Source of the DNA: Rhizobium brockwellii
GTDB taxonomy: Bacteria > Pseudomonadota > Alphaproteobacteria > Rhizobiales > Rhizobiaceae
DNA: 64,000 bases
Assembly (NCBI RefSeq): GCF_000769405.2
Contig: NZ_CP053440.1
Location: 868,001 to 932,000 of the forward strand
Direction of reading: 5' to 3'
Part shown: positions 55,454-64,000 of the stretch, in pieces
Layout: each line of letters starts with the position of its first letter
Numbering within the stretch: the stretch's first letter is position 1
Made by a program: the position numbers and the translations under genes
Notes under the pieces: model-generated
Told to the model about the DNA's origin: nothing
Database searches by the model: none
The model's input: the letters and a program-made list of their open reading frames with translations, nothing else

Positions 55454-56698
55454 ATGTCACAACGAGCAGGCAGCGCCGATCTTCCCCTTCACGGGGGACG
55501 CGTACCGCATTGGCTCGGCGACCGGATGACGCGGTTGGGAACGCTGGTCACCGAGGCGATCGTCCATCACTATGGCCGCGACGAATTCCTGCGCAGGCTC
55601 GCCCATCCCTTCTGGTTCCAGTCCTTCGGCGCGGTGATGGGCATGGACTGGCATTCCTCCGGTATCACCACCAGCGTTCTCGGCGCGTTGAAGCGCGGGC
55701 TGAAGCCGCGTGCCGGCGAGCTCGGCCTGCATGTCTGCGGCGGCCGCGGCGCGCATTCTCGCAAGACGCCGCAAGAGCTCGTCTCGATCGGCGAGCGTGT
55801 CGGCCTCGACGGGGAGGAGCTCGCGACCACGAGCCGTCTCATCGCCAAGGTCGACAGCGCCGCCCTTCAGGATGGGTTCGATCTTTATCTGCACGGGTTC
55901 ATCGTCGCCGATGACGGCCATTGGGTGGTTGTGCAGCAAGGCATGAACGGCGACAAGCGTCAGGCCCGGCGCTATCACTGGCTGTCGGAAGGGCTGGAGA
56001 GCTTCGTCGACTCACCGCATGCGGCAATCGAGGGAAGGAGCCAGGGCGAGATCGTCAATCTTGCCGACCGTCGCGCCGAACGCTCGCGGCGCGGTCAGCT
56101 CGATCTGCTGGCGACCCTCGGGCCCGACCGGATCATCCGTGAAGCCGCCGCACTGCGGCGTGCCGAAGCGCCGGCGCCCGAACCCGCCGAACAGCCGATG
56201 CTGCCGCACCTGATCATGCCTGCCCATCACGACGTCCGCGAAAGCGACGTCAACATGCGGCGCCTGCACGGAAATCTGGCTGCCGCGGCAGATCGCGGGC
56301 CGGCGGATTTCGAAGAGCTGCTGCTCGTTCCAGGCGTCGGCGCCCGCACGGTGAAAGCGTTGGCCATGGTCGCGGAAGTCGTCCACGGCGCCCCCTGCCG
56401 CTTTTCCGATCCCGCGCGCTTCTCGATCGCCCATGGCGGCAAGGACCGCCATCCTTTTCCGGTCCCGCTCAAGGTCTATGATGAGACGATCGCCGTGATG
56501 AAATCGGCAGTGCAGAAGGGCAGGCTCGGACGCGAGGAGGAGCTGCAGGCGCTCAAGCGCCTGGACGACCAATCCAGGCAGCTGGAACGCTATGTCACGG
56601 GTCCCGACCTCAAGGAAATCATCGCCGGCGAATTCCGTCAATCCGCCGATTTCGGCGGCCGGAGCGTCTTCGGCTGGGAGGAGCCGCCCGCAGAGTAG
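55454..56698 (+). CDS. DUF763-family protein with helix-hairpin-helix
   Basis: 414 residues matching the DUF763 plan: the early segment LHGGRVPHWLGDRMTRLGTL and HPFWFQSFGAVMGMDWHSSG, then VDSAALQDGFDLYLHGFIVA. The part at about 288-303 (LLLVPGVGARTVKALA) is a helix-hairpin-helix, suggesting non-specific DNA binding and a role in DNA transactions; the biochemical activity is not known to me. ATG 55454 follows AAGGAAACGAG. Divergent from the phospholipase-D gene. Confidence 0.85.
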   Translation: MSQRAGSADLPLHGGRVPHWLGDRMTRLGTLVTEAIVHHYGRDEFLRRLAHPFWFQSFGAVMGMDWHSSGITTSVLGALKRGLKPRAGELGLHVCGGRGAHSRKTPQELVSIGERVGLDGEELATTSRLIAKVDSAALQDGFDLYLHGFIVADDGHWVVVQQGMNGDKRQARRYHWLSEGLESFVDSPHAAIEGRSQGEIVNLADRRAERSRRGQLDLLATLGPDRIIREAAALRRAEAPAPEPAEQPMLPHLIMPAHHDVRESDVNMRRLHGNLAAAADRGPADFEELLLVPGVGARTVKALAMVAEVVHGAPCRFSDPARFSIAHGGKDRHPFPVPLKVYDETIAVMKSAVQKGRLGREEELQALKRLDDQSRQLERYVTGPDLKEIIAGEFRQSADFGGRSVFGWEEPPAE

Positions 56699-56720
56699 GG
56701 CACCCCTTTATGCCACTATC

Positions 56721-57170
56721 CTAACTCGCTGAGCCAGGCAGGGTGACCTCACCGTTCTCCTCTCCATCCCAGTACCGGATGGAGGATGCTGAAACCTTGA
56801 TGAGAACGATCCCGGGAGTGTCCACTCCTTCAGGAAACCACCGCTCGAGATCGGGAACCCAATGTTCTTCGAAAGCCGCCTTGTCCCGCACCAGCGAGGC
56901 GAAGCCCTCGACAGCGATGAAAATCCCCGGTTTGCCGAGCAGGCTGGGAGGCGCCGTGAACGTCAGCGAGACGGTGTCGATGCCTTCGATCTCCGTGATT
57001 TTCCTGGTGTCTCCATAGGAAAAGAACCAGGAATCCCCGTCATATTCGACGTCGCCGTTATTGCTCATCGGTCGGGCCGAGATGCGGCCCGACCCGGCGT
57101 TCGTCGACAGCATGCAGAAATCGATCTTCTTCAGCTGCGAGGATAGGTCTTCGAGGGTCATGGACGCCAT
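56721..57170 (-). CDS. general-stress PPOX-family (flavin-binding split-barrel) protein
   Basis: 149-codon gene for a pyridoxamine-5'-phosphate-oxidase-like protein, similar in plan to the general stress protein 26 group: FCMLSTNAGSGRISARPM, WFFSYGDTRKITEIE, then GIFIAVEGFASLV and HWVPDLERWFPEG. It should bind FMN or a related cofactor; PNPox activity itself is unlikely. ATG 57170 has GGAG at good spacing; the longer frame to 57218 lacks one. Confidence 0.88.
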   Translation of the reverse strand: MASMTLEDLSSQLKKIDFCMLSTNAGSGRISARPMSNNGDVEYDGDSWFFSYGDTRKITEIEGIDTVSLTFTAPPSLLGKPGIFIAVEGFASLVRDKAAFEEHWVPDLERWFPEGVDTPGIVLIKVSASSIRYWDGEENGEVTLPGSAS

Positions 57171-57201
57171 TGCGATCTCCCGGGTTTGAATGCTCGGGAG
57201 T

Positions 57202-57226
57202 AGCGTGCAAGCGTCCAAATTGTTCC
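57202..57226 (-). promoter_or_regulatory. weak EcfG-like promoter of the PPOX gene
   Basis: Minus strand GGAAC (57226-57222), 16 bases, CGCT (57205-57202), one mismatch, ending 31 bases before the start codon, the same distance as the better matches nearby. Confidence 0.4.
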
Positions 57227-57360
57227 CTGGAAGGCCCGCGTGACTGAGCCCCCATCCGTTTGATCTATTCCCGCACGGTTTAAGGATGGAAGTATGCAGG
57301 AATTCCGGGAGTTACAGCCGCGTCCCATGCGAAGCTGAAAGATAAGCAGCGCTGTAGCCC

Positions 57361-58278
57361 TCAATGGCCGTCGGGCGGGACGGCTTCAGCCGGAACCGTC
57401 TCTTTCAAATTCTTCCGGTGGAAGATGAAGAGCCCCGCAACGACGATGATTGCGGCGCCGACAATGATCTGCGTATCGGGAACATCGTTGAAGAAGAGGT
57501 AGCCGAGGACGATCGCCCAGAGCAGCAGCGTATATTGCAGCGGCGCGAGCAGCGATGCCGGTGCGAGCTTCAGCGAGCGCGTGATGAGCAGATGCGCGCA
57601 GGTGGCGACGATGCCGAGCAGCAGCATGCCGGACCAATCGATGAGCGTTGCCGGCTGCCAGTGACCGATGCTCAAGACGATGCCGGTGACGAGCGCGGCG
57701 ATCGTCTGCCATGTCACCAGCGTCGTGTCGCTGGTCGAGCGCAGATAGCGGCTCATCACCAGCGACAGCGCAAAGGCAAGGCTGCCGGCAAGGCCGAACA
57801 GCGATGGTAGCGACAGCATCGCCGTGGATGGACGCAGCGCGATGACGACGCCGGCAAAGCCGATCAGAACGGCCAGCCAACGGCGCCAGCCGATCTTCTC
57901 TCCGAGAAAGAAATGCGAGAGCGCCGCAATGTAGATCGGCCCGGCCATATAGAAGGTCATCACATCTGCGAGCGGCAGATAGGCGACGGCAGCATAAAAG
58001 AGCGCGACATCGCAGGTCGCCATGAAAACTCGGATGAACTGCAGGCCCTTCTGCTCGACGCGAAACAGGGCCATCGGCCCTTGCCGCAGGATCATTGGTC
58101 CGAGCACGATGAAAGCGCCGATCGAGCGGATCACCAGCACCTGGCCGACGGCAAAGCTCGCGACCAGCCATTTGCCCATTGCATCGTTCAGCGCAAACAG
58201 CAGATCGCCAAGCAGCATCAGTACAACGCCGGTCATGATCAGGTTTCCGGCATTGATTACGCCAGTCTTGGTTGTCAT
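57361..58278 (-). CDS. EamA/DMT-superfamily transporter
   Basis: 305 residues, ten predicted membrane segments in two EamA repeats (first about 10-140, second about 150-290). Segments such as FYAAVAYLPLADVMTFYMAG and ALSLVMSRYLRST are typical of RhaT/YdcZ-like metabolite exporters. ATG 58278 chosen; ten codons upstream is an alternative. Substrate unknown. It lies downstream of the LysR gene on the same strand with 121 bases between. Confidence 0.9.
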   Translation of the reverse strand: MTTKTGVINAGNLIMTGVVLMLLGDLLFALNDAMGKWLVASFAVGQVLVIRSIGAFIVLGPMILRQGPMALFRVEQKGLQFIRVFMATCDVALFYAAVAYLPLADVMTFYMAGPIYIAALSHFFLGEKIGWRRWLAVLIGFAGVVIALRPSTAMLSLPSLFGLAGSLAFALSLVMSRYLRSTSDTTLVTWQTIAALVTGIVLSIGHWQPATLIDWSGMLLLGIVATCAHLLITRSLKLAPASLLAPLQYTLLLWAIVLGYLFFNDVPDTQIIVGAAIIVVAGLFIFHRKNLKETVPAEAVPPDGH

Positions 58279-58399
58279 ATCTCGCATCCTCGCAAAGCAG
58301 CCGCGCATGCGTGGCCGAGTGCGGCTTCTGCCTTAACTCTACCGATGTCAAGCGCATCGATGATGTGATGAAGCAGACCACCGGCGCGGTGGATCAGAC

Positions 58400-59323
58400 C
58401 TAAAGCGCCCAATCATCCCAATTCTGGACTTCGGCCGCTTTGTCCTCGCGGCAAATGGTTTCCAGCGCCAGCGAAGCACGACTGGAGTGCCTTTGTTTAT
58501 GCCGCAGGATTGCAAATTGGCGGGATGGCAGAGGGAAGCGCGCCTTTACCAGCAGACCTTGCGTCAAGAGCGGTGCGGCCACGGCACCTGAGACGACCGT
58601 CGCGCAGAGGCCCTCTCTTGCTGCCGATATGACCGCCTCGTTCGACGGCAGTTCAAGTGCGACAGCCAGATCTGCGGGGGCTATGCCGAGATTGGAAATT
58701 GCCGCCTCGAAAGCCGACCGGGTTCCGGACCCCTTTTCCCGCATGACCCATTTTGTGCCCGAAACCAGGTCTGCCGGTGTTATTGGTTTGCCACGCGCCC
58801 AGGGATGGCGCGGACCGACGACGACAAGGAGTTCGTCCTCGGCAAGCGGCTGAACATGCAGCGCCGGCTCATCAACGCTGCCTTCGACGAAACCGACTTC
58901 GGCCAATCCATCGAGAACCGCTTTCGCCGCCGTGGTCGTGTTGCCAATCATCAGCTTCAAGTCGATGCCCGGGTAGCGGATCTTGAAACGCATCAGCATC
59001 GCCGGCAGCCAGTAGCTGGCGATCGTCTGGCTTGCAAAAACGACCAGTTCACCCTTTTGCAGGCCGCCGAGATCGGACAGGACGAGCGCTGCGGCCTTTG
59101 CGCGCGCCAGAGTCGCTCTAGCCTCCCCCAGAAACACCCGTCCTTCGTATGTCAGCTCTATGCGGCGGCCGACGCGATGGAAAAGCTCGACGCCATAGGA
59201 GGTCTCGAGATTGCGGATAGCCGAGCTGACGGCCGATGGCGTGAGCCCGATCGCGAAGGCAGCCTTGGTCAGATGCTCGCGTTCGGCGACCGCGACGAAA
59301 ATGGAAAGCTGTTCAAACGTCAT
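58400..59323 (-). CDS. LysR-family regulator, CysB/CbbR-like
   Basis: 307 residues: N-terminal winged helix (LTKAAFAIGLTPSAVSSAIR) and a periplasmic-binding-type effector domain (LMIGNTTTAAKAVLDGLAEV). It is divergent from the YeiH-family exporter gene, with inverted repeats between them, so it most likely activates that gene. YeiH and its LysR partner are commonly paired in proteobacteria. Confidence 0.92.
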   Translation of the reverse strand: MTFEQLSIFVAVAEREHLTKAAFAIGLTPSAVSSAIRNLETSYGVELFHRVGRRIELTYEGRVFLGEARATLARAKAAALVLSDLGGLQKGELVVFASQTIASYWLPAMLMRFKIRYPGIDLKLMIGNTTTAAKAVLDGLAEVGFVEGSVDEPALHVQPLAEDELLVVVGPRHPWARGKPITPADLVSGTKWVMREKGSGTRSAFEAAISNLGIAPADLAVALELPSNEAVISAAREGLCATVVSGAVAAPLLTQGLLVKARFPLPSRQFAILRHKQRHSSRASLALETICREDKAAEVQNWDDWAL

Positions 59324-59356
59324 GATTCAATCGTTCGATTTAACCGAATGAATCAT
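59322..59356. promoter_or_regulatory. LysR-type inverted repeat between regulator and exporter
   Basis: ATGATTCA (59322-59329) and TGAATCAT (59349-59356) are perfect 8-base arms 19 bases apart, with ATCG-tt-CGAT inside the left half. One arm covers the regulator's own start codon, which suggests negative autoregulation. Confidence 0.5.
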
Positions 59357-59423
59357 ACAAAACTATTCAATGGAAGTCGACAATTGAGTGTGGGAGATTA
59401 CAGTCCTCCGCAAGGTCTTGCCG

Positions 59424-60449
59424 ATGATTGTTTCCGCCTCACGTTCCCTGTCGCTTCCCGCCGTTCTGCCGGGGCTTGTCCTGTGTGCGGCAGTCACGCT
59501 TTCTGCCTATCTCATTGAGCAGCTGCAGATGATGGTTTTCGGCTCGCATTGGATTGAGAGCCTCGTGCTCGCCATTCTGATCGGCATTGCCGTGCGCTCC
59601 TCGATCTGCTTGCCGCAGACGTTCATTCCCGGTATCCAATTCGCCGCCAAGACGCTGCTGGAGATTGCGGTCGTGTTGCTCGGCGCCTCGCTCAGCACGG
59701 CTGCCATCAGGCAGGCCGGACTGCCGCTTGTTGGCGGAATTGCCGTTCTGGTTGCTCTGTCTTTGGCCGGCAGCTTTGTTATCGGGCGGCTCTTTGGACT
59801 GTCGGCCAGCCTGGCGACCTTGGTTGCTTGCGGCAATTCGATCTGCGGCAATTCTGCAATTGCCGCCGCAGCGCCGGTGATCGGCGCCAAACCCGACGAT
59901 ATCGCGGCCTCGATAGCCTTTACCGCGCTGCTCGGCATCGGTGCAGTGCTGACGCTGCCGCTTCTTCATCTGCTCTTGGGTTTGAGCGTCGTACAATATG
60001 GCGTTTTCGCAGGGCTGACAGCCTATGCCGTCCCGCAGGTCCTGGCGGCCACGGCCTCTGCCGGAGCCGTCAGCACCCAGGTGGGCACGCTCGTCAAACT
60101 GATCCGCGTGATGATGCTCGGACCCGTCATCCTCGTGCTCGGTGCCGTTCATGGCCGCCGTCCTGGCGGTTCGCCAGTCAAGCTCCGCCATGTTCTCCCA
60201 TGGTTCATCCTCGGTTTTGCAGCCATGGCGACGCTTCGTTCCCTCGACGCGATCCCGGCGCCGCTGCTGCCCGGGATGGGGGCTGTCTCCGCCGCCTTCA
60301 CCGTCACCGCCATGGCCGCTTTGGGCCTCTCCGTTGATGTCAGATCCGTCGCCCATACCGGCGGTCGTGTCCTCGGAGCGGCGGCGCTGTCGCTGTTGGC
60401 GCTGGGGGCTCTCGGGCTTTGCCTGATCGGGCTGCTGAATATCGTCTGA
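59424..60449 (+). CDS. YeiH-family putative exporter
   Basis: 341 residues, about ten membrane segments, of the YeiH (PF03601) family, often described as putative sulfate or sulfur-compound exporters. The re-entrant-like CGNSICGNSAIAAAAPVIGA is the family signature. ATG 59424 has AAGG eight bases upstream; a GTG at 59388 would lie too near the LysR operator. The family's transport substrate has not been established to my knowledge. Confidence 0.9.
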   Translation: MIVSASRSLSLPAVLPGLVLCAAVTLSAYLIEQLQMMVFGSHWIESLVLAILIGIAVRSSICLPQTFIPGIQFAAKTLLEIAVVLLGASLSTAAIRQAGLPLVGGIAVLVALSLAGSFVIGRLFGLSASLATLVACGNSICGNSAIAAAAPVIGAKPDDIAASIAFTALLGIGAVLTLPLLHLLLGLSVVQYGVFAGLTAYAVPQVLAATASAGAVSTQVGTLVKLIRVMMLGPVILVLGAVHGRRPGGSPVKLRHVLPWFILGFAAMATLRSLDAIPAPLLPGMGAVSAAFTVTAMAALGLSVDVRSVAHTGGRVLGAAALSLLALGALGLCLIGLLNIV

Positions 60450-60791
60450 TCGAGGTTGCATGCCCAAAATACTTGCAAAGATTCCGTTGCCTTCCAAGCG
60501 ATCGGTGGCCAGCCCGCATATCCACGTCAGGCGGAAGCATAGATCGTCATGTTTCCGTGACGCCCTATTGCGCGCCAATCGGCTGTAGAGCAATTCCACC
60601 AAAGTGCCCAACGGACTTGCGCCCGCAATTGCACAATACCAAAAGATAAAGCGTTTCCATGGTGCGCGGAAAAGCGGACGCGCTCCGGTTGGGGTCGTTT
60701 GTGGAACCCGGCGACATCATCAGTCGCCACGACGATCGGCATGAACTCTCGAGCGCTGGCCGGCGGACATCGACCGCCACGTGAGAGAACG
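60450..60791. other. intergenic stretch with a degenerate repeat
   Basis: No gene that I can support. The part 60586-60686 is a decayed copy of the common rhizobial element starting TAGAGCAATTCC: arms GCAATT and AATTGC, then AAAGATAAAGCGTTTCC and a second hairpin around GCGCGGAAAAGCGGACGCGC. The remainder is featureless. Confidence 0.5.
60586..60686. repeat. degenerate rhizobial intergenic repeat
   Basis: TAGAGCAATTCC at the left edge, matching arm GCAATTGC near 60630, internal AAAGCGTTTCC, and closing GCGGACGCGCTCC. The internal spacing fits the two-hairpin rhizobial elements, but the sequence is eroded. Confidence 0.45.
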
Positions 60792-60851
60792 TGATGAAAT
60801 ATATTTCATCATATGAATTATATTGACAGCGCTCTGCCGTTGCGATTATCT
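60792..60851 (+). promoter_or_regulatory. operator palindrome and promoter of sugar ABC operon
   Basis: A perfect 20-base palindrome, TGATGAAATA plus its complement TATTTCATCA, at 60792-60811; the adjoining TTCAT-cat-ATGAA (60805-60817) adds a third half-site. Just downstream, TTGACA (60823-60828), 17 bases, TTATCT (60846-60851) make a sigma-70-type promoter. The repressor is not in the window. Confidence 0.75.
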
Positions 60852-60956
60852 GCCCATACCGGACTTCGAGGAGGAACTCCGGTCTTCAATGGATCATCGG
60901 CAGCCGCTGAGGCGCCGCCGGATATTTGGGAGGGGCTTCGGCCTCGAGGAGGAAAC

Positions 60957-61985
60957 TTGCGCAAATTTCTAAGCACGACCGCATTGGCGGTCCTTGCATC
61001 GACGCTTTTCGCCGGCGCGGCCAGCGCGGACACGGAAAATCCGTTCCGCTGCAAGCCCGGTGAAAAATACGTCATGAACGTCATGGTATCGGGCGTCGAA
61101 TATTGGTTCCCGGTCTATGAAATGTTCAAGCAGGCCGGTCAGCAGCTCGGTTGCGAGACTGCCTATACCGGCACGCCGGAATATGACGTCAACAAGCAGA
61201 TCGCCACTTTCGACCAGGCGTTGGCCCAGAATCCGGCCGGTATTCTCGTTCACCCGATGAACTCCGATCCGTTCATCGAGCCGATCAACCGGGCGATCGA
61301 CCAGGGCACGGCGGTCGTGACCTTCGCAGCCGATGCGCCGCTTTCCAAGCGCATCTCGTTCGTCACCTCGGACAATACCCGCGAAGGCACCTATGCGGCC
61401 GACGCGATTGCCGAAAAGATGGGTGGCAAGGGTGAATATGCCGTTCTCGAAAATCCGGGCCAGGACAACCACGACAAGCGTATCGCCGCCTTCATCGCCC
61501 GTATGGAGGAAAAATATCCGGATATGAAGCTCGTCGGCCGCGCTGCATCCAATCAGGACCCGAACAAAGCCTATCAGGGCTTGATGAGCTTGGTGCAGGC
61601 ACATCCGAACATTGGCGCCGTCTTCATGCCGGAAGCGAATTCGGCGATCGGCGCTTCGCAGGCCAACAAGGAAAGCGGCGGCAAGATCCTCGTGATGTGC
61701 GCCGACGTCAACGCCAACATTCTCGACATGATCAAGGCGGGCGAAGTGTTCGGCTCGATCAACCCGAACCAGGGCATGCAGGGTTACATGGGCTTCATGC
61801 TCCTGTGGCTTGCCAAGCATCCCGAACTCATCGACCCGATGAACGACGCCAAGCGCGTCGGCTTCAATCCGATGAGCATTCCGTTCGTCGACAACGGCCT
61901 TTCGATCGTCACGGCTGATAATGCCGACGACTTCTACTGGGACAAGTATCTGAAGCGGCGGGGCACCAAAGGCATCGAGGAGTAA
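60957..61985 (+). CDS. sugar ABC importer periplasmic binding protein, RbsB family
   Basis: 342 residues with a signal peptide (about 1-24, ending GAASA), periplasmic-binding-protein-1 fold (YTGTPEYDVNKQIATFDQAL, then GILVHPMNSDPFIEPINRAI). TTG 60957 is chosen because GAGGAGG lies just before it and the signal peptide begins there; the frame from ATG 60813 would carry 48 residues of non-signal sequence across the promoter. Two cysteines (FRCKPG, LGCETA) may form a disulfide. Monosaccharide or polyol ligand, unknown. Confidence 0.9.
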   Translation: MRKFLSTTALAVLASTLFAGAASADTENPFRCKPGEKYVMNVMVSGVEYWFPVYEMFKQAGQQLGCETAYTGTPEYDVNKQIATFDQALAQNPAGILVHPMNSDPFIEPINRAIDQGTAVVTFAADAPLSKRISFVTSDNTREGTYAADAIAEKMGGKGEYAVLENPGQDNHDKRIAAFIARMEEKYPDMKLVGRAASNQDPNKAYQGLMSLVQAHPNIGAVFMPEANSAIGASQANKESGGKILVMCADVNANILDMIKAGEVFGSINPNQGMQGYMGFMLLWLAKHPELIDPMNDAKRVGFNPMSIPFVDNGLSIVTADNADDFYWDKYLKRRGTKGIEE

Positions 61986-62051
61986 GCCTTTGTGCCGGCT
62001 GTCCGGGGGCAGGAAACTCCGGACAGCCACCGCGAGCGTGAGGAGGAGACG

Positions 62052-63593
62052 ATGATGGCGTCGGTGCCGGTTCTGGAAATCCGCAATGTCAGCAAGCACT
62101 TTGGTGCAGTGAAGGCGTTGACGGAGGTGAGCTTCAGCCTGGAGAAAGGCGAGGTTCATGCGCTTTGCGGCGAAAACGGCGCGGGCAAGTCGACGTTGAT
62201 GAACATCATTGCCGGCGTGCTGCAGCCGACCGAGGGGGACATTCTCGTCGATGGCGCGCCGGTAAAGGTGACGTCGCCGGCCGTGGCGCAATCGCTCGGG
62301 CTTGGCCTGGTGCATCAGGAAATCGCGCTCTGCCCCGATGCGACGGTGGCCGAGAATATGTTCATGGCCGCTACCAACCGTCGCCGCTCGCCTTTCATGA
62401 ACTATGGCAGGCTGGAGCGGGACGCGCAGGTCGCGATGAACCGTCTGGCGCCGATCGATGTGCGCCGCAAAGTCGGCGACTTGTCGATTTCCAGCCAGCA
62501 GCTCGTCGAGATCGCCAAGGCGCTGACGCTCGATTGTCGGGTGTTGATCTTCGACGAACCGACAGCGGCTTTGACGGAATCGGAGACGCAGGTCCTGTTC
62601 GGAATCATCCGCGACCTCAAGGCGCAGGGTATTTCAATCATCTATATCAGCCACCGCATGGCCGAAATCTTCAGCCTGTGTGACCGGGTCACCGTGTTTC
62701 GCGATGGCCGTTATGTCTCGACGGAGAAGGTGGCGGATTTGACGCCGGATGATGTGGTGCGCCGCATGGTCGGGCGCGAGATCACTCAGCTCTATCCGGA
62801 AAAGCAGGCGCTGGCGGAGCGGACCGATGAAATCATCCTGAGCGTCCGCGATCTCGGCGACGGCAGCCGCTTCACGAATGTGAGCTTCGAACTGCGCAAG
62901 GGTGAAATTCTCGGCGTCGGCGGGCTGATCGGCTCGGGCCGCACCGAGATAGCCGAAGGTATTTGCGGATTGCGGCCGGTAACCGCCGGCGAGGTGCAGC
63001 TGCATGGACAGCGGCTTCGGACGCGCTCTTATGCGCAGGCCGCGCAAGCGGGCGTCGTCTACCTGTCGGAAGACCGAAAAGGCTCCGGCATTTTCCTCGA
63101 CCTTTCCATCGCCCAGAACATTGCCGTTCTCGATTTGAAATCGCTGACCGGACCGCTGGGACTGTTGAATTCCAAGGCCGAGGCGGATCGCGCCCACAAC
63201 CTGGTCCGGCGGCTCGGCGTGCGGATGGGTGGCATCGACATGCCGGTTTCGTCGCTGTCGGGCGGAAACCAGCAGAAGGTGGCGATCGCAAAGCAGTTGG
63301 CGGTCGATCCCGAGGTCATCCTGATGGACGAGCCGACCCGCGGCATCGATGTCGGCGCCAAATCGGAAATCCACCGGCTGCTGCGCGATCTCGCGCGCTC
63401 CGGCATCGGCATCGTCGTCATCTCATCGGAACTGCCTGAGCTTCTCGGCCTGTGCGACCGGGTGCTGGTCATCCACGAAGGCACGGTCGCAGGCGAGGTC
63501 GAGGGCGAGACGATGACGGAAGAAGCGATCATGCGGCTCGCCTCGGGTATCGGCGGTCACAACAATTCAAAGGCATCAGAGCATGCCGCATGA
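62052..63593 (+). CDS. sugar ABC importer ATPase, RbsA/MglA type
   Basis: 513 residues with two ATPase domains, the CUT2 pattern. First: Walker [10 protein letters not shown] (40-48), atypical signature LSISSQQL, Walker [12 protein letters not shown]. Second: degenerate Walker [10 protein letters not shown], strong signature LSGGNQQK, Walker [15 protein letters not shown] 62052 follows AGGAGGAGACG. It lies 66 bases after the binding protein and 28 bases before the permease. Confidence 0.95.
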   Translation: MMASVPVLEIRNVSKHFGAVKALTEVSFSLEKGEVHALCGENGAGKSTLMNIIAGVLQPTEGDILVDGAPVKVTSPAVAQSLGLGLVHQEIALCPDATVAENMFMAATNRRRSPFMNYGRLERDAQVAMNRLAPIDVRRKVGDLSISSQQLVEIAKALTLDCRVLIFDEPTAALTESETQVLFGIIRDLKAQGISIIYISHRMAEIFSLCDRVTVFRDGRYVSTEKVADLTPDDVVRRMVGREITQLYPEKQALAERTDEIILSVRDLGDGSRFTNVSFELRKGEILGVGGLIGSGRTEIAEGICGLRPVTAGEVQLHGQRLRTRSYAQAAQAGVVYLSEDRKGSGIFLDLSIAQNIAVLDLKSLTGPLGLLNSKAEADRAHNLVRRLGVRMGGIDMPVSSLSGGNQQKVAIAKQLAVDPEVILMDEPTRGIDVGAKSEIHRLLRDLARSGIGIVVISSELPELLGLCDRVLVIHEGTVAGEVEGETMTEEAIMRLASGIGGHNNSKASEHAA

Positions 63594-63621
63594 AGAAAAC
63601 GTAGGGGCAGGAGACAACGTC

Positions 63622-64000
63622 ATGGCGGACGCTACATTGGTAACGGCACATCAGGCACGCGCGCCCGGCTGGAAACGGCTGGGGACGATACGCGAGGCGG
63701 GACTAATCGCGATCATCTTGGTGCTCTGCATCGTCATGAGTTTTGCCTCGCCGCATTTTCTGACGCTCGGCAACTTCCGGGCGATGCTGATGTCGTTCTC
63801 GGTGGAAGGGATCGTCGTCGTCGGCATGACCATCCTGTTGATCGTCGGCGGCATCGACCTGTCGGTCGGCTCGGTCGTCTGCTTCTCGATGGTGCTGTCG
63901 GGCTCGCTGTTCCTGATGGGGCTCGATCCGTGGAGCGCATCTCTGATCGGCATTCTTGCCAGCGGCCTGATCGGCTGTGTCATGGGCTTCTTCGTCACGG
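63622..64000 (+). CDS. sugar ABC importer permease, RbsC type (partial)
   Basis: First 126 codons of a CUT2 permease, cut by the window end. TM1 about 29-48 (LIAIILVLCIVMSFASPHFL), then the family's LTLGNFRAMLMSFSVEGIVV and the signature GMTILLIVGGIDLSVGSVV. Start ATG 63622 after a GGGGCAGGAG site. Third gene of the operon with binding protein and ATPase. Confidence 0.93.
   Translation, partial: MADATLVTAHQARAPGWKRLGTIREAGLIAIILVLCIVMSFASPHFLTLGNFRAMLMSFSVEGIVVVGMTILLIVGGIDLSVGSVVCFSMVLSGSLFLMGLDPWSASLIGILASGLIGCVMGFFVT

Overview
The window reads as a chromosome or large-replicon segment of a Rhizobium-type alphaproteobacterium (R. leguminosarum/etli-like). The evidence is the high G+C content, the density of ABC importers with ROK, LacI, AraC, LysR and LuxR regulators, intergenic mosaic repeats of the RIME kind, and promoter motifs GGAAC-N16/17-CGTT typical of the alphaproteobacterial general stress sigma factor EcfG. 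The species is inferred. I saw no rRNA, tRNA, CRISPR array, insertion sequence or phage gene.

Layout. 0-3.5 kb: MalK/MalF/MalG-type sugar importer, entered through the tail of an upstream gene. 3.8-7.4 kb: ROK, AraC and LacI regulators. 7.4-14.7 kb: TetR repressor divergent from an RND efflux operon with two lipoprotein adaptors, then a lipoprotein hydrolase. 14.8-19.5 kb: NCS1 permease, chemoreceptor, CorA. 19.6-21.8 kb: phosphotransferase, metallo-beta-lactamase-fold hydrolase and a small exported protein.

22-40 kb is an alpha-glucan/trehalose island: glgE, treS-maltokinase fusion and glgB in a tight operon (the GlgE route from trehalose to branched alpha-glucan), then, after an inserted metal/cofactor-type ABC importer and a RES-family toxin-antitoxin pair, treZ and malQ. 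GlgE carries about 420 extra N-terminal residues that look like a GH13 barrel with all three catalytic acids replaced.

40-45 kb holds small exported or membrane proteins, one apparently frameshifted gene and several repeats. 45-51.5 kb: LuxR regulator, then a LacI repressor divergent from an amino-acid importer (permease and ATPase fused) and a FAD amine/amino-acid oxidase. 51.5-57.2 kb: a stress-type group including the trio EEP phosphatase/nuclease, phospholipase-D/cardiolipin synthase and YbhN-like membrane protein, driven by strong EcfG-like promoters, two of them back to back. 57.3-60.5 kb: EamA transporter, LysR regulator and YeiH-family exporter. 60.8-64 kb: start of an Rbs-type sugar importer behind a perfect 20-bp palindrome, cut by the window end.

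The most coherent theme is stress physiology. The glucan/trehalose operon, the phospholipid trio, a PPOX protein and several small exported proteins each have an EcfG-like promoter, usually 25-50 bases before the start codon.
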